From Nocardia brasiliensis NBRC 14402 (GTDB taxonomy: Bacteria; Actinomycetota; Actinomycetes; Mycobacteriales; Mycobacteriaceae): a stretch of DNA of 64,000 nucleotides. The position numbers were made by a program, and so were the translations under genes. The notes under the pieces were generated by a model that had not been told where the DNA came from, made no database searches, and saw only the letters and a program-made list of their open reading frames with translations. Shown piece after piece: positions 50,079 to 58,355 of this stretch. Positions within the stretch are counted from its first letter, which is position 1, and the number at the start of each line of letters is the position of its first letter. The DNA is taken from assembly GCF_000308475.2 (NCBI RefSeq), contig NZ_BAFT02000038.1:62001-126000 (forward strand). Reading direction: 5' to 3'.

Positions 50079-50992
50079 TGGAACTGCGTCAGCTGCGCTA
50101 CTTCGTCACGGTGGTCGAGGAGGCGAACTTCACCCGCGCCGCCGCGCGCCTGCACCTCGCTCAGCCGGGACTGAGCGCGCAGATCCGGCAGCTCGAACGC
50201 GAACTCGGCCAGCAGTTGCTCGACCGCGGCGCCCGCACGGTGACGCCCACCGAGGTCGGCACGGCGGTGCTGGCCCACGCCCGCGCCGCGCTCGCCGCGA
50301 CCGAGCGCATCACCGCGACGGTGGACGAATTCGCCGGCCTGCTGCGCGGTCAGGTACGGGTCGGCCTGATCTCGGGCGCGGCCACCGAGGAGTTCGACGT
50401 GGCCGGCGTGCTCGCCGACTTCCACGACGACCATCCCCAGGTCGGCATCAGCCTCACCGAGGACACCTCCGAACGCATGCTCGCCGCCCTCGGCCGCGGC
50501 GACCTGGATCTCGCGTTGATCGGATTGACCGGCGCGCCAATAGATTCCGGAATCGGGATGGAGGTGGTGCTGGAGACCGCGGTGGTGGCCGCGGTCGCGG
50601 CAACAGACCGGACGCACGGCGCGGAGATCGCCCTCGACGCACTGCGCGAGCAGCCGCTGATCTGCCTTCCGCCCGGCACCGGCCTGCGCGGCGTCTTCGA
50701 ACTTTCCTGCGCGGCAGCCGGTTTCACGCCGAACGTCGCCTTCGAGGCGGCCGCTCCCCCGCTGCTGCTGCAACTGGCGGCCCGCGGTCTCGGCATCGCG
50801 GTCGTCCCCGAGCTCACACCCGCGGAAGCGGCGGCGTTCAGGGTCCGCGTGGTCCGGATCGTGCAGCCCGAGATGCACGGCAGGCTCGCGCTGGTCTGGC
50901 GAGCCGACCGGCCGGGCACTCCGGCCGCCAAAGTGCTGCTGGGTCAGCTACGGATCGCGCTGGGCGGCAAAACAACGTCGTCCGAGGCATAG
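50078..50992 (+). CDS. LysR-family transcriptional regulator
   Basis: 304 residues: helix-turn-helix 'MELRQLRYFVTVVEEANFTRAAARLHLAQPGLSAQIRQLE' and a periplasmic-binding-like effector domain (about 90-295). Closest in pattern to LysR proteins that control divergent flavin oxidoreductases. Its own start lies inside the dyad at 50060, indicating autorepression. Confidence 0.95.
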   Translation: MELRQLRYFVTVVEEANFTRAAARLHLAQPGLSAQIRQLERELGQQLLDRGARTVTPTEVGTAVLAHARAALAATERITATVDEFAGLLRGQVRVGLISGAATEEFDVAGVLADFHDDHPQVGISLTEDTSERMLAALGRGDLDLALIGLTGAPIDSGIGMEVVLETAVVAAVAATDRTHGAEIALDALREQPLICLPPGTGLRGVFELSCAAAGFTPNVAFEAAAPPLLLQLAARGLGIAVVPELTPAEAAAFRVRVVRIVQPEMHGRLALVWRADRPGTPAAKVLLGQLRIALGGKTTSSEA

Positions 50993-51000
50993 GACCGGCC

Positions 51001-51028
51001 CTCCCGCACCCGAATTCGAGTGCGGGAG
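51001..51028. terminator. Bidirectional terminator after the LysR and ABC operons
   Basis: CTCCCGCAC (51001-51009) / GTGCGGGAG (51020-51028) with the palindrome CGAATTCG in the loop, between convergent genes. Confidence 0.7.
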
Positions 51029-51037
51029 CGCAGCGCC

Positions 51038-51829
51038 TCAGAGCAGCCGGGACAGGAACGTCTTGGTGCGTTCGTGTTTCGGGTTGGCGAGCAACTCACG
51101 CGGCGCGCCGGCCTCGACGATCACGCCGCCGTCCATGAACACCAGCTTGTCGGCCACCTCTCGGGCGAAACCCATTTCGTGGGTGACCACGACCATGGTC
51201 ATGCCCGACTCGGCGAGCTCACGCATGACCGTGAGCACCTCGCCGACCAGTTCCGGGTCCAGCGCGGAGGTCGGCTCGTCGAACAGCATCAGCTTCGGAT
51301 CCATCGCCAGCGCGCGGGCGATCGCCACGCGCTGCTGCTGCCCACCGGACAGCTGAGCCGGATAGGCATTCGCCTTCTCCGCCAAGCCGACTCGCTCGAG
51401 CAGCTCCTTCGCCTTCGCGATGGCGTCGGCCTTGCGCACCTTCTTGACCTGGGTCGGCGCCTCGATCACGTTGTCCAGCACGGTGCGATGCGGAAACAAG
51501 TTGAAATGCTGGAACACCATGCCGATTTCGCGCCGCTGCCGGGCCGCCTCGCGCGGGTGCAGCTCGTAGAGCTTGCCGTTCTTCTCCTGGTAGCCGACGA
51601 GTTCGCCGTCCACGTAGAGCCGTCCGGCGTTGACCTGCTCGAGATGGTTGATGCAGCGCAGGAAGGTGGACTTGCCCGAACCGGACGGCCCGATGACACA
51701 CAGCACCTCGCCGCGGCCGATCTCCAGCGAGACGCCCTTGAGCACCTGCAACGCGCCGAAGTTCTTGCAGACCCGGTCGGCGACGATCATGGGGAGTCGA
51801 GCGGTCTGCTCGACGTCGACGCTGCTCAT
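51038..51829 (-). CDS. ABC transporter ATPase, polar amino acid type (GlnQ-like)
   Basis: 263 residues: Walker A '[21 protein letters not shown]', signature '[21 protein letters not shown]', Walker B '[14 protein letters not shown]', switch '[13 protein letters not shown]'. The FLRCIN and MGFARE stretches are the hallmark of the polar amino acid uptake group. It overlaps the permease stop by 4 nt. Distal gene of a three-gene operon. Confidence 0.95.
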   Translation of the reverse strand: MSSVDVEQTARLPMIVADRVCKNFGALQVLKGVSLEIGRGEVLCVIGPSGSGKSTFLRCINHLEQVNAGRLYVDGELVGYQEKNGKLYELHPREAARQRREIGMVFQHFNLFPHRTVLDNVIEAPTQVKKVRKADAIAKAKELLERVGLAEKANAYPAQLSGGQQQRVAIARALAMDPKLMLFDEPTSALDPELVGEVLTVMRELAESGMTMVVVTHEMGFAREVADKLVFMDGGVIVEAGAPRELLANPKHERTKTFLSRLL

Positions 51830-52785
51830 TTCGCCTTCACAATCGTCTGGGCGTCGGCCAGCTCCTGCAACTGCTTACCGGTGAGCTGGCGGGACAGGCC
51901 GCGCGAGTAGTAGCGCTCCAGGTAGAACTGACCGACCATCAGCACGCTGGTGATCGCGAGATACCAGGTGGCAGTGACCAGCAGCAGCGGAATCGGCTGA
52001 AAGTTCACGCCGTAGATCTCGCGGGCCCGGCCGTAGAGGTCGGTGCTCAACGGCAACGCCGTGACCAGCGAGGTGGTCTTCAGCATGCCGATGAGCTCGT
52101 TGCCGGTCGGCGGGATGATCACCCGCATCGCCTGCGGCAGCACCGTCCGGCGCATGGTCTGGCTCCACGACATGCCCAGCGCGATCGACGCCTCGCGCTG
52201 GCCCTCACCGACGGAATTGATGCCGGCGCGGACGATTTCGGCCATGTAGGCGGCCTCGTTGAGGCCCAGGCCGATCACCGCGAAGGTGAAGGCGGCCTGC
52301 ATGTTCTGCACGTTCAACTCGAACAGGTGCGGCCCCCACGGCACGCCGAGCACGATCGTCTTGTACAGCGAGGGGAACAGACCCCAGAACACCAACTGCA
52401 CGAAAACCGGTGTGCCGCGGAAGATCCAGAGGTACACCCAGGCCGCCGAACGCAGCACCGGGTTCGGCGAGAGCCGCATCACCGCGAGCAGCGTGCCCAG
52501 CAGGACGGCGATCGCCATGGCGAGCACGGTCAATTCCAGGGTGACGACCGCGCCCTGCACGATCCGGCTGTCGAACAGGTACTTGCGGTAGGTCGACCAT
52601 TGATACGCCTCGTTCGTCGCGGCACCGTAGACGAACAATCCGACCAGCACCAGGATGACCGCGGCGGCGATCCACCGGCCGGGCCTGCGTAGCGGAACCG
52701 CTTTGATCGGCTCCGGTTCCATGGTGTCCGCTGCCGCGCCGAGCCCGGGATCGCCGGGCACCGGCTTGGTTTCGTTCGAACTCAT
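51826..52785 (-). CDS. ABC permease, polar amino acid type
   Basis: 319 residues. A cytoplasmic N-terminal tail of about 35 residues, one extra helix (about 36-56), then the HisM/GlnP-type permease core '[30 protein letters not shown]' and EAA loop '[37 protein letters not shown]'. Both permease subunits are presumably copies of this protein because no second permease gene is present. Confidence 0.94.
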   Translation of the reverse strand: MSSNETKPVPGDPGLGAAADTMEPEPIKAVPLRRPGRWIAAAVILVLVGLFVYGAATNEAYQWSTYRKYLFDSRIVQGAVVTLELTVLAMAIAVLLGTLLAVMRLSPNPVLRSAAWVYLWIFRGTPVFVQLVFWGLFPSLYKTIVLGVPWGPHLFELNVQNMQAAFTFAVIGLGLNEAAYMAEIVRAGINSVGEGQREASIALGMSWSQTMRRTVLPQAMRVIIPPTGNELIGMLKTTSLVTALPLSTDLYGRAREIYGVNFQPIPLLLVTATWYLAITSVLMVGQFYLERYYSRGLSRQLTGKQLQELADAQTIVKAK

Positions 52786-52789
52786 CGGG

Positions 52790-53707
52790 TCAGCTCGCGG
52801 CGCCGTTGACGACCGACTTGGTGATCGCGCCCTGCTCGACGCCCCAGTTCTTGGCGATCTCGAGGTACTTGCCGTTGTCGATCAGGCTCTGCACCGCCTT
52901 CTGCAGCACGCCGGCCAGCGGCGAACCCTTCGCGACCGCCCAGCCGTAGAGCGCTTCGCCGTAAGCCGTACCGGAGATCTCGATCTTGCCGTCGCTCTTC
53001 TGGATCGCGTACACCGTCACCGGCAGGTCCGCGGCCATGCCGTCGACCTGGCCGAGCACCAGCGCGTTGGTCGCGGCGCTCTGCTCCTCGAACGACTTGA
53101 TGTCGATCGCGGGCTTGCCCTCCTCGACGCACTTCTTGCTCTTGGCCGGGAGTTCGTCGGTGTCCTGAATGGTGGTGGCCTGCACGGCGACCTTCTTGCC
53201 GCAGGCGTCGTCCGGATTGATCGGCTTGCCCTTTTGCTGGGCCCACTGGGTGCGCACGTTGAAGTAGGTCGTGAAGTCGACCTGCTGCTCGCGCTCCTTG
53301 GTGTCGGTGATCGAGGACATGCCGACGTCATAGGTGCCGGCCTGGATGGTCGGAATGATCTTCTCGAACGCGGACTCGAGGTACTCGGCCCGCACGCCCA
53401 GCGTGGCGGCGACGGCGTCCATCAGGTCGACGTCGTAGCCGACGATCTTGCCGCTCGGATCCTTGTACTCGTTCGGCTGATACGGAATGTTCACGCCGAC
53501 GACGAGCTTGCCGGACTGCTTGATCTTGTCGGGGAGCTGCGCCGCGATCGAGTCGACCTTGTCGACCTTCACCTTGTCGACGGCGGGTCCGGAGTCTTCG
53601 GTATTACTACAGCCCGTCAGCACCAGTGCGCCTCCTGCGAGTACACACATCGCCTGCAGGGCACGCCTGCCAAGAACCGATCGAACAGACACAGCAGCCC
53701 TCCACAT
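52790..53707 (-). CDS. Polar amino acid-binding lipoprotein (SBP family 3)
   Basis: 305 residues with lipobox LTGC (C33) and an SBP_bac_3 domain: 'KQSGKLVVGVNIPYQPNEYKDPSGKIVGYDVDLMDAVAATLG', 'TYDVGMSSITDTKEREQQVDFTTYFN', 'CGKKVAVQATTIQDTD'. ATG 53707 puts the signal peptide at the right place. First gene of the operon. Amino acid specificity not determinable by eye. Confidence 0.94.
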   Translation of the reverse strand: MWRAAVSVRSVLGRRALQAMCVLAGGALVLTGCSNTEDSGPAVDKVKVDKVDSIAAQLPDKIKQSGKLVVGVNIPYQPNEYKDPSGKIVGYDVDLMDAVAATLGVRAEYLESAFEKIIPTIQAGTYDVGMSSITDTKEREQQVDFTTYFNVRTQWAQQKGKPINPDDACGKKVAVQATTIQDTDELPAKSKKCVEEGKPAIDIKSFEEQSAATNALVLGQVDGMAADLPVTVYAIQKSDGKIEISGTAYGEALYGWAVAKGSPLAGVLQKAVQSLIDNGKYLEIAKNWGVEQGAITKSVVNGAAS

Positions 53708-53832
53708 TTCGGATTCAAGAAACCCGGGTGTCACCACCCGTTGGCAATCTAAGCGACCGAGACGCTTCGTGCTGGACAGTAACGGAAGATTGATCCGTTC
53801 CGTGCTGAACACTCCGAGCTACAACACCATGA

Positions 53833-54927
53833 CTACCGGCGGTGGACCCTAGCACAAACCTGTTCGGTGAACTCGCTCGTCGAGGCCAGTCCGCCCAGGT
53901 CGGCGGTGGCGATGCCGGCCTCGAAGGTGGCGGCGACGGCGCGTTCCACCCGCTCAGCGGCCTGTCCCAGCGTGCCGCTGTTACGACCGTCACGGTCCCG
54001 AGTTCCCAACCAGCGCAACAGCATTGCCGCCGAGAGTTGCAGCGCCGCCGGATTCGCGCGGTTGTGCCCGGCCAGCGCGGGCGCCGCGCCGTGCACCGCC
54101 TGCGCCATCGCGTGCGTGGCCGAGCAGTTCAGCGAGGCGGCCAGACCGAGCGAGCCGCTGAGCTCTCCGGCGAGGTCGGACAGGATGTCACCGAAGAGAT
54201 TCTCGGTGACCAGAACGTCGTAATCGGCGGCGGCGCGCACCAGATGCGCGGCCGTCGCGTCGACGTGTTCGTCGTCGACCTCGACCCCCGGATAGGCGTG
54301 GGCAATTTCATAGCACACATCGCGGAACAGGCCCATCGTCATCGGCAACACGTTCGCCTTGTGCACAATGGTCAGTCGTTTGCGCCGAGTCGCGGCGAGC
54401 CGGAGGGCCTCGTGCGCAATCCGCTCACACGCCTGCCGGGTCACCACGCCGACCGCCATGGCGACATCCTCGGTGGCGCGGAACTCCCCGGAGCCGGCGA
54501 ACATATTGCGATCGGCGTAGAAACCTTCGCTGTTCTCCCGGACGATCACCAGATCGATGGCGGGCGCGAGCGCGCGGACCCCGGCGAAGGCACGAGCCGG
54601 CCGGATGTTGGCGTACAGGCCGAACTGTTTCCGGATCGCGCCGCCCGGCGCCGCGCGATGCTGCGGCGGATAGGACGCGTTGTCGTGCGGGCCGAGAATC
54701 CAGCCGTCGACCTCGGCCAGCGCGTCGAGGGTCTGCCGCGGCAGCGGGTCTCCGTATTCCTCGATCGCCCGATGCCCCATGAGCAGCGGCACCCATTCGA
54801 TCGGCGGCGCGCCCGCCGCCGCCACGGCCTCGTCGACGACCTGCCGGGCGGCCCGCACCACTTCCGGTCCGATGCCGTCGCCGTCGATCAGTCCGAGCCG
54901 TACCGGCCCGTTGGTTCGATCCGTCAC
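53833..54927 (-). CDS. Isopropylmalate / tartrate dehydrogenase-family oxidoreductase
   Basis: 364 residues of the beta-decarboxylating dehydrogenase fold: 'LGLIDGDGIGPEVVRAARQVVDEA', 'FGLYANIRPARAFAG', 'LVIVRENSEGFYADRNMFAGSGEFRATEDVAM', 'RLTIVHKANVLPMTMGLF' and the metal motif 'LVTENLFGDILSDLAGEL'. The RENSEGFYA and HKANV patterns are typical of tartrate/3-isopropylmalate-like members rather than housekeeping LeuB. Possibly metabolises tartrate or a branched 2-alkylmalate; the nearby LeuA-domain gene hints at branched-chain metabolism. Confidence 0.9.
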   Translation of the reverse strand: MTDRTNGPVRLGLIDGDGIGPEVVRAARQVVDEAVAAAGAPPIEWVPLLMGHRAIEEYGDPLPRQTLDALAEVDGWILGPHDNASYPPQHRAAPGGAIRKQFGLYANIRPARAFAGVRALAPAIDLVIVRENSEGFYADRNMFAGSGEFRATEDVAMAVGVVTRQACERIAHEALRLAATRRKRLTIVHKANVLPMTMGLFRDVCYEIAHAYPGVEVDDEHVDATAAHLVRAAADYDVLVTENLFGDILSDLAGELSGSLGLAASLNCSATHAMAQAVHGAAPALAGHNRANPAALQLSAAMLLRWLGTRDRDGRNSGTLGQAAERVERAVAATFEAGIATADLGGLASTSEFTEQVCARVHRR

Positions 54928-55121
54928 CGTCTCATCCTCGCCTCGCCCGGCTCGGGTCCGCGCACCGCCCCATCACCCGCCCTCGGTGCCACCGTGATTT
55001 CCCGGCGACGGACGTGGGTATCCGGCGAGAGGACGGCGATTAGGGGCGGGCGCCCGTGCAGCCCATGGAAGATTAGAGCGACGGTCGGCGTTATAGCCGA
55101 CATACCGAATGAGAGGACGTC

Positions 55122-55496
55122 ATGGCCACCCAGACGCTGACCCAACAGAATTTCGAAGAGGTAGTCGCCGGAAACGACGTGGTACTCGTCGATTTCTGGG
55201 CTGAGTGGTGCGGCCCGTGCAAGAGCTTCGCGCCCACCTTCGAGGCCTCGTCCGAGAAGCACAGCGATGTTGTACACGGCAAGGTCGACACCGAGTCCGA
55301 GCAGGGGCTCGCGGCCGCCGCGAACATTCGCTCGATCCCGACCATCATGGCCTTCCGCGAGGGCGTGCTCGTGTTCGCACAGCCCGGCGCCCTGCCGCCC
55401 GCCGCGCTCGAAGACCTGGTCACCCAGGTGAAGGGTCTGGACATGGACGAGGTGCGCAAGCAGCTCGCCGAGCAGCAGGCTGGTGCCGAGCAGTAA
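55122..55496 (+). CDS. Thioredoxin
   Basis: 124 residues with the classic active site WCGPCK (C30 and C33) in 'VVLVDFWAEWCGPCKSFAP' and cis-proline 'RSIPTIMAF'. The C-terminal tail 'VRKQLAEQQAGAEQ' is a little longer than in E. coli. ATG 55122 is preceded by AGAGGA. A GTCGGC-N6-GCCGAC dyad (55084-55101) sits 20 bp upstream and may be an operator. Monocistronic with a strong terminator. Confidence 0.96.
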   Translation: MATQTLTQQNFEEVVAGNDVVLVDFWAEWCGPCKSFAPTFEASSEKHSDVVHGKVDTESEQGLAAAANIRSIPTIMAFREGVLVFAQPGALPPAALEDLVTQVKGLDMDEVRKQLAEQQAGAEQ

Positions 55497-55515
55497 TTCG
55501 CTCGAACCGCCGACC

Positions 55516-55555
55516 GAACAGGGCCGTCCCTCCCCGCGGAGGGACGGCCCTGTTC
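55516..55555. terminator. Strong bidirectional terminator after thioredoxin
   Basis: Perfect 18-bp arms GAACAGGGCCGTCCCTCC (55516-55533) / GGAGGGACGGCCCTGTTC (55538-55555) with a CCGC loop, between convergent genes. Confidence 0.92.
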
Positions 55556-55568
55556 TTGCCGGTAGGGC

Positions 55569-56003
55569 TCAGTGACCGAGCAGATTGACGCCCGCGATCA
55601 TCGCGCGGACCGTCGACTCGGCACTGTCGTCGGCCAGGGCCGCGCTCCAGCCGCGCCGGCCGTTGTATTCGCACTGCACGAACGTCGCGGTGCCTTCCGG
55701 GGTGCGCCGCTGATGGAACTGCAGGATCTCGACCGGGTAGCCCTCGTCGTAGAGGGCCGAGGTCATCGCCGCGACCGGGCTGCCGGAGGCGATGACGGTA
55801 CGCAGGTGGTCGGTGAACTCCAGTGTCGCAGTGAATTCCGCGCCCCGGCTGCCCGCGGGCGACCAGTCGCCGAGCCGGATCGGCCCGGTGTGTTCGCAGT
55901 AGCGATCGTGGAATTGCGCCGGGGTGAGGCCGATGCTTTCGGCGCGCAGGCCCCTGGGCGCGGCGGACTGGAACGTGTCTGTATCAAGCGTGAGGATGGT
56001 CAT
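55569..56003 (-). CDS. Stand-alone LeuA regulatory (dimer)-domain-like protein
   Basis: 144 residues. 'GSPVAAMTSALYDEGYPVEI', 'GTATFVQCEYNGRRGWSAALADDSAESTVRAMIAGVNLL' resembles the C-terminal leucine-binding domain of 2-isopropylmalate synthase (PF08502), with no catalytic barrel. The N-terminal half, starting 'MTILTLDTDTFQ', is less clear. A protein with only this domain could be a regulatory subunit or a leucine sensor. ATG 56003 lacks a good ribosome-binding site. It is downstream of a Leu/Val leader peptide with attenuator-like hairpins, which supports a link to branched-chain amino acids. Confidence 0.6.
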   Translation of the reverse strand: MTILTLDTDTFQSAAPRGLRAESIGLTPAQFHDRYCEHTGPIRLGDWSPAGSRGAEFTATLEFTDHLRTVIASGSPVAAMTSALYDEGYPVEILQFHQRRTPEGTATFVQCEYNGRRGWSAALADDSAESTVRAMIAGVNLLGH

Positions 56004-56073
56004 TGAAAGTTAGGTCTTCCCGAAGAATGTCGTGGCTCAGTTGACAGAGGGGACCAGCAAGTAAAAGTCTTCA

Positions 56074-56121
56074 GCCCGCAGCGAGGGGGCCGGTCCGAAT
56101 CAGACCCCGCTACGGCGGGGT
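56074..56121 (-). promoter_or_regulatory. Attenuator-like mutually exclusive hairpins
   Basis: Minus strand, in order: hairpin A ACCCCGC-CGTA-GCGGGGT (56121-56104) overlapping the last codons of the leader peptide; alternative pairing B, where the right arm's GGGGTC (56108-56103) pairs with GACC-GG-CCCC (56095-56086); and hairpin C GCCC-N9-GGGC (56090-56074) followed by TGAAGACTTTTACTT. B uses bases needed by both A and C. A ribosome stalled on the Leu/Val codons would free the arm for B and prevent C, allowing read-through. Confidence 0.5.
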
Positions 56122-56150
56122 ACTACGAGAAGTCGCCGCCGCGCCACCAT
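56100..56150 (-). CDS. Leader peptide with tandem Leu-Leu-Val-Val codons
   Basis: 16 codons, MVARRRLLVVPRRSGV, from ATG 56150. Codons 7-10 are CTT CTC GTA GTA; CTT and GTA are rare in this genome, as in amino-acid leader peptides. A GCTAAT -10-like element (56169-56164) lies 13 nt before the ATG, so the RNA would be nearly leaderless, as for other actinobacterial leader peptides. It is followed by the hairpins at 56074-56121 and then the LeuA-domain gene at 56003. Confidence 0.55.
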   Translation of the reverse strand: MVARRRLLVVPRRSGV

Positions 56151-56172
56151 CGCGGTGAGCGGAATTAGCACG

Positions 56173-56220
56173 GCGCTGTCGCGGTCTGCGACGTTGAGCG
56201 CTGCGCTGTGGCGGTCGGCG
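56173..56220. repeat. Pair of 18-bp direct repeats upstream of the leader promoter
   Basis: GCGCTGTCGCGGTCTGCG (56173-56190) and GCGCTGTGGCGGTCGGCG (56203-56220), 16 of 18 matching, exactly 30 bp apart (about three helical turns) on the upstream side of the leader peptide. Possible activator or repressor site. Nothing else is recognised between here and the carbonic anhydrase terminator. Confidence 0.45.
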
Positions 56221-56434
56221 GGATTCGGCACGCGATCGAGGATAGGGACATCGCGGCGCGATCGCAACCATATTCGGCGCCCGTTTTGTCTACCCGCCGG
56301 TAGCGTTCACGCAGCTCAGGCGTGTTCCGCGCCGCCACGCCGGATATCCGGGTGCGACGCGGCTCATGTTCGCCCACCCGTCACGTAGCCGACACTTTCA
56401 GCGGCGTGTCGTGTCGCGCGCGGCGAAAAACGAA

Positions 56435-56460
56435 AAATCCGGGCCCAGGGGCCCGGATTT
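56435..56460 (-). terminator. Intrinsic terminator of the carbonic anhydrase gene
   Basis: AAATCCGGGCCC (56435-56446) / GGGCCCGGATTT (56449-56460), followed on the minus strand by TTCGTTTTTCG, a proper U-rich tail, 18 nt after the stop. Confidence 0.88.
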
Positions 56461-56478
56461 CGTGTGGCGCGCAGCCGG

Positions 56479-56973
56479 TCAGTCGGCGAGCACCTCGTTC
56501 AACTTGCCGGTCGCGACATCGAAGATGAAACCGCGGATGGAGTCCTTGTGCACGACGAACGGACTCGCGACGATACGCGCGATCGATTGGCGCACATCGG
56601 TTTCCAGATCACCGAATGCCTCGGCCGCCCATTCGGGCTTGATGCCGGTGTCCTGCTGGATCGACGCCTTGAAGTCGTCGTCGGTGAAAGTCAGCATGCC
56701 GCAGTCGGTGTGGTGGATCAGGATGATCTCGCGGGTGCCGAGCAGGCGCTGGCTGATCGCCAGCGAGCGGATCTCGTCGGCGGTGATGACGCCGCCCGCG
56801 TTCCGGATCACATGCGACTCGCCCTCCTGGATGCCCAGTGCGCCATAGACATTCAGTCTGGCGTCCATGCACGCGACCACCGCGACCTGCTTGGCGGGCG
56901 GCAACGGCAGTGGTCCGGTGAAGGTGCTCGCGTAGACGGCGTTGTTCTGCAGATACTCGTCGGTCACGGTCAT
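56479..56973 (-). CDS. Beta-class carbonic anhydrase (Rv1284-like)
   Basis: 164 residues. Zinc ligands and catalytic dyad are visible: C35-x-D37-x-R39 in 'VACMDARLN' and H88-x2-C91 in 'ILIHHTDCGM'. It interconverts CO2 and bicarbonate. Size and start MTVTDEYLQNN match M. tuberculosis Rv1284. ATG 56973 is selected on that basis; the frame is open for 18 more codons. Confidence 0.96.
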   Translation of the reverse strand: MTVTDEYLQNNAVYASTFTGPLPLPPAKQVAVVACMDARLNVYGALGIQEGESHVIRNAGGVITADEIRSLAISQRLLGTREIILIHHTDCGMLTFTDDDFKASIQQDTGIKPEWAAEAFGDLETDVRQSIARIVASPFVVHKDSIRGFIFDVATGKLNEVLAD

Positions 56974-57352
56974 TGGGTGGTCCCCTGCGCTAGGTATGCA
57001 CGGCTGCTTATATGTGGCGTGGCCCACGATAGGTAGCAGCGCCGCAGAGCGGACCGGTCGCGCTCACCGTGATTCGTTTACTGGCGCGCCGAGAGCGACA
57101 CGGACTCGCCTCACATTGCGCCGAGGCGGTCGAACTGTGACGGCCGCCACCTTGATCCGAGCCCGCTCGCTCCTTGCCCGAGACGGAGGTTCGTCCGTGG
57201 TCGAGCAGTCCGGGAAGGGCGGACAGCTCGAGGATAGCCATAACCCTCGTGCGCGGGGCGGCGACAGCGCTGGTGGCCCGCGGGCCGGCCGGGGTGACTC
57301 GTCCGGTGCCCCGACGTCGCCCCGACCTCGACGCCGAGTCACCGCAACGTTC
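56974..57352. other. Intergenic region upstream of the carbonic anhydrase gene
   Basis: 379 bp. It contains the carbonic anhydrase promoter. Open frames on both strands are low-complexity Arg/Pro/Gly-rich readings typical of shadow frames; nothing supported. Confidence 0.5.
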
Positions 57353-57664
57353 TCAGCACGGAACGGCTTGCCACGTCCTGTCGATGTAGTTGGAGAAGAG
57401 CCCGACCGTCTCCCCCGGCACGATCCAGTGGCACGAGGTGTCCTTGTTGAGCGTGTACAGGTGGACCTTCACTCGAATGTTCTTCGAGCAGTCGTTGCGG
57501 ACGAAGTAGGCCCACTGGGAACCGGAGTTGGCGGGCCCCTCCACCCCGACTCCGCAACGGCCTGGATCCGCCTGGACCGTCGCCGGGACCGCGATCGCGG
57601 AAAGGCCGGCAATCGCCGTGGCCGCAGCCGCTGCCACCGCGACGCGCTGGAAAAGAAATGTCAT
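57353..57664 (-). CDS. Small secreted four-cysteine protein (paralogue A)
   Basis: 103 residues. A Sec signal peptide 'VAVAAAAATAIAGLSAIAVPATVQA' with cleavage near AQA-D precedes a mature domain of about 70 residues that starts DPGRCGVGV and ends with YIDRTWQAVPC. Four cysteines imply two disulphides. It shares its start, 'FVRNDCS' block and ending with the gene at 57688, so the two arose by duplication. I do not recognise a named family; the compact beta-rich cysteine pattern suits an extracellular effector, inhibitor or bacteriocin-like role. Confidence 0.75.
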   Translation of the reverse strand: MTFLFQRVAVAAAAATAIAGLSAIAVPATVQADPGRCGVGVEGPANSGSQWAYFVRNDCSKNIRVKVHLYTLNKDTSCHWIVPGETVGLFSNYIDRTWQAVPC

Positions 57665-57687
57665 GTCAGTTCCTCGTCGAATTGCTG

Positions 57688-58026
57688 TCAGCAGCCCAGC
57701 GGCTGCCAGGTGCGGTCACCCACCGGATCCCAGAATGTGGCCGTATCGTGGGCGCCGACCCATTTACAGGTCTGCCCGTTTCCGGCTTGCGCGTCCCGCC
57801 CCAGCGTGTACTGATAGACGCGAAATTTCGCGCCCACCGAGCAGTTGTTACGCATGAGATAGATGAAACTCGGCACCTGCTTTCCGGTATCGATGCTGCT
57901 CGAGACCGACACGCCGCAGCGCCCGGGATCAGCACCCGAGGTCGCCGCCGGGAACCCGAGGGTGATCGCGGAAGCCGCGAGCACCGTGAGCGCCATACCG
58001 AGACGCCTATATTTGGCAACGTTCAT
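57688..58026 (-). CDS. Small secreted four-cysteine protein (paralogue B)
   Basis: 112 residues. Signal peptide 'YRRLGMALTVLAASAITLGFPAATSGA' cleaves before DPGRCGVSV. The mature part has 'IYLMRNNCSVGAKFRVYQYTLGRD', 'QTCKWVGAHDTATFW' and ends DRTWQPLGC: four cysteines at the same relative places as paralogue A, 23 nt downstream. ATG 58026 has a very strong AGGAGGGG ribosome-binding site. The two genes form an operon. Function unknown. Confidence 0.8.
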   Translation of the reverse strand: MNVAKYRRLGMALTVLAASAITLGFPAATSGADPGRCGVSVSSSIDTGKQVPSFIYLMRNNCSVGAKFRVYQYTLGRDAQAGNGQTCKWVGAHDTATFWDPVGDRTWQPLGC

Positions 58027-58355
58027 TATTTCCCCTCCTTTGTGGATCAAAGACAAATCGGAACGACGCATTCGCATTGATTCGTCCGACATACCGTAAC
58101 GCCGATCAGTTCGCCCGTGTGCTGAAAAGCGCACCGTGGCACCGATACTCAGCACTTGGCAGTCGGCCTGCCAACAATCGATATCTGCTGCCAGCAGAAC
58201 TCGCCATTCTCTCGACTGGACGCTCGACGACGCAGACCGCGCGATCCCCCGTTCTTCCGTGCCACTGGAATCGAGGGCACGAGGGGAGGTTTGGGGGCGT
58301 CGTAGGCTTGGGGGGTCTGCAGCGTGGGTCCGCTGCGGATGCGGGGAGGTGGGCG
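58027..58355. other. Intergenic region between the secreted proteins and the TraB-like gene
   Basis: 329 bp, divergent promoters. No gene supported. GGGGAGGTGGGC just before 58356 is the ribosome-binding region of the next gene. Confidence 0.5.

Noticed and set aside
57064..57342. 92-codon minus-strand frame upstream of the carbonic anhydrase gene
   Set aside because: Arg/Pro-rich shadow-type translation with no start signal or homology.
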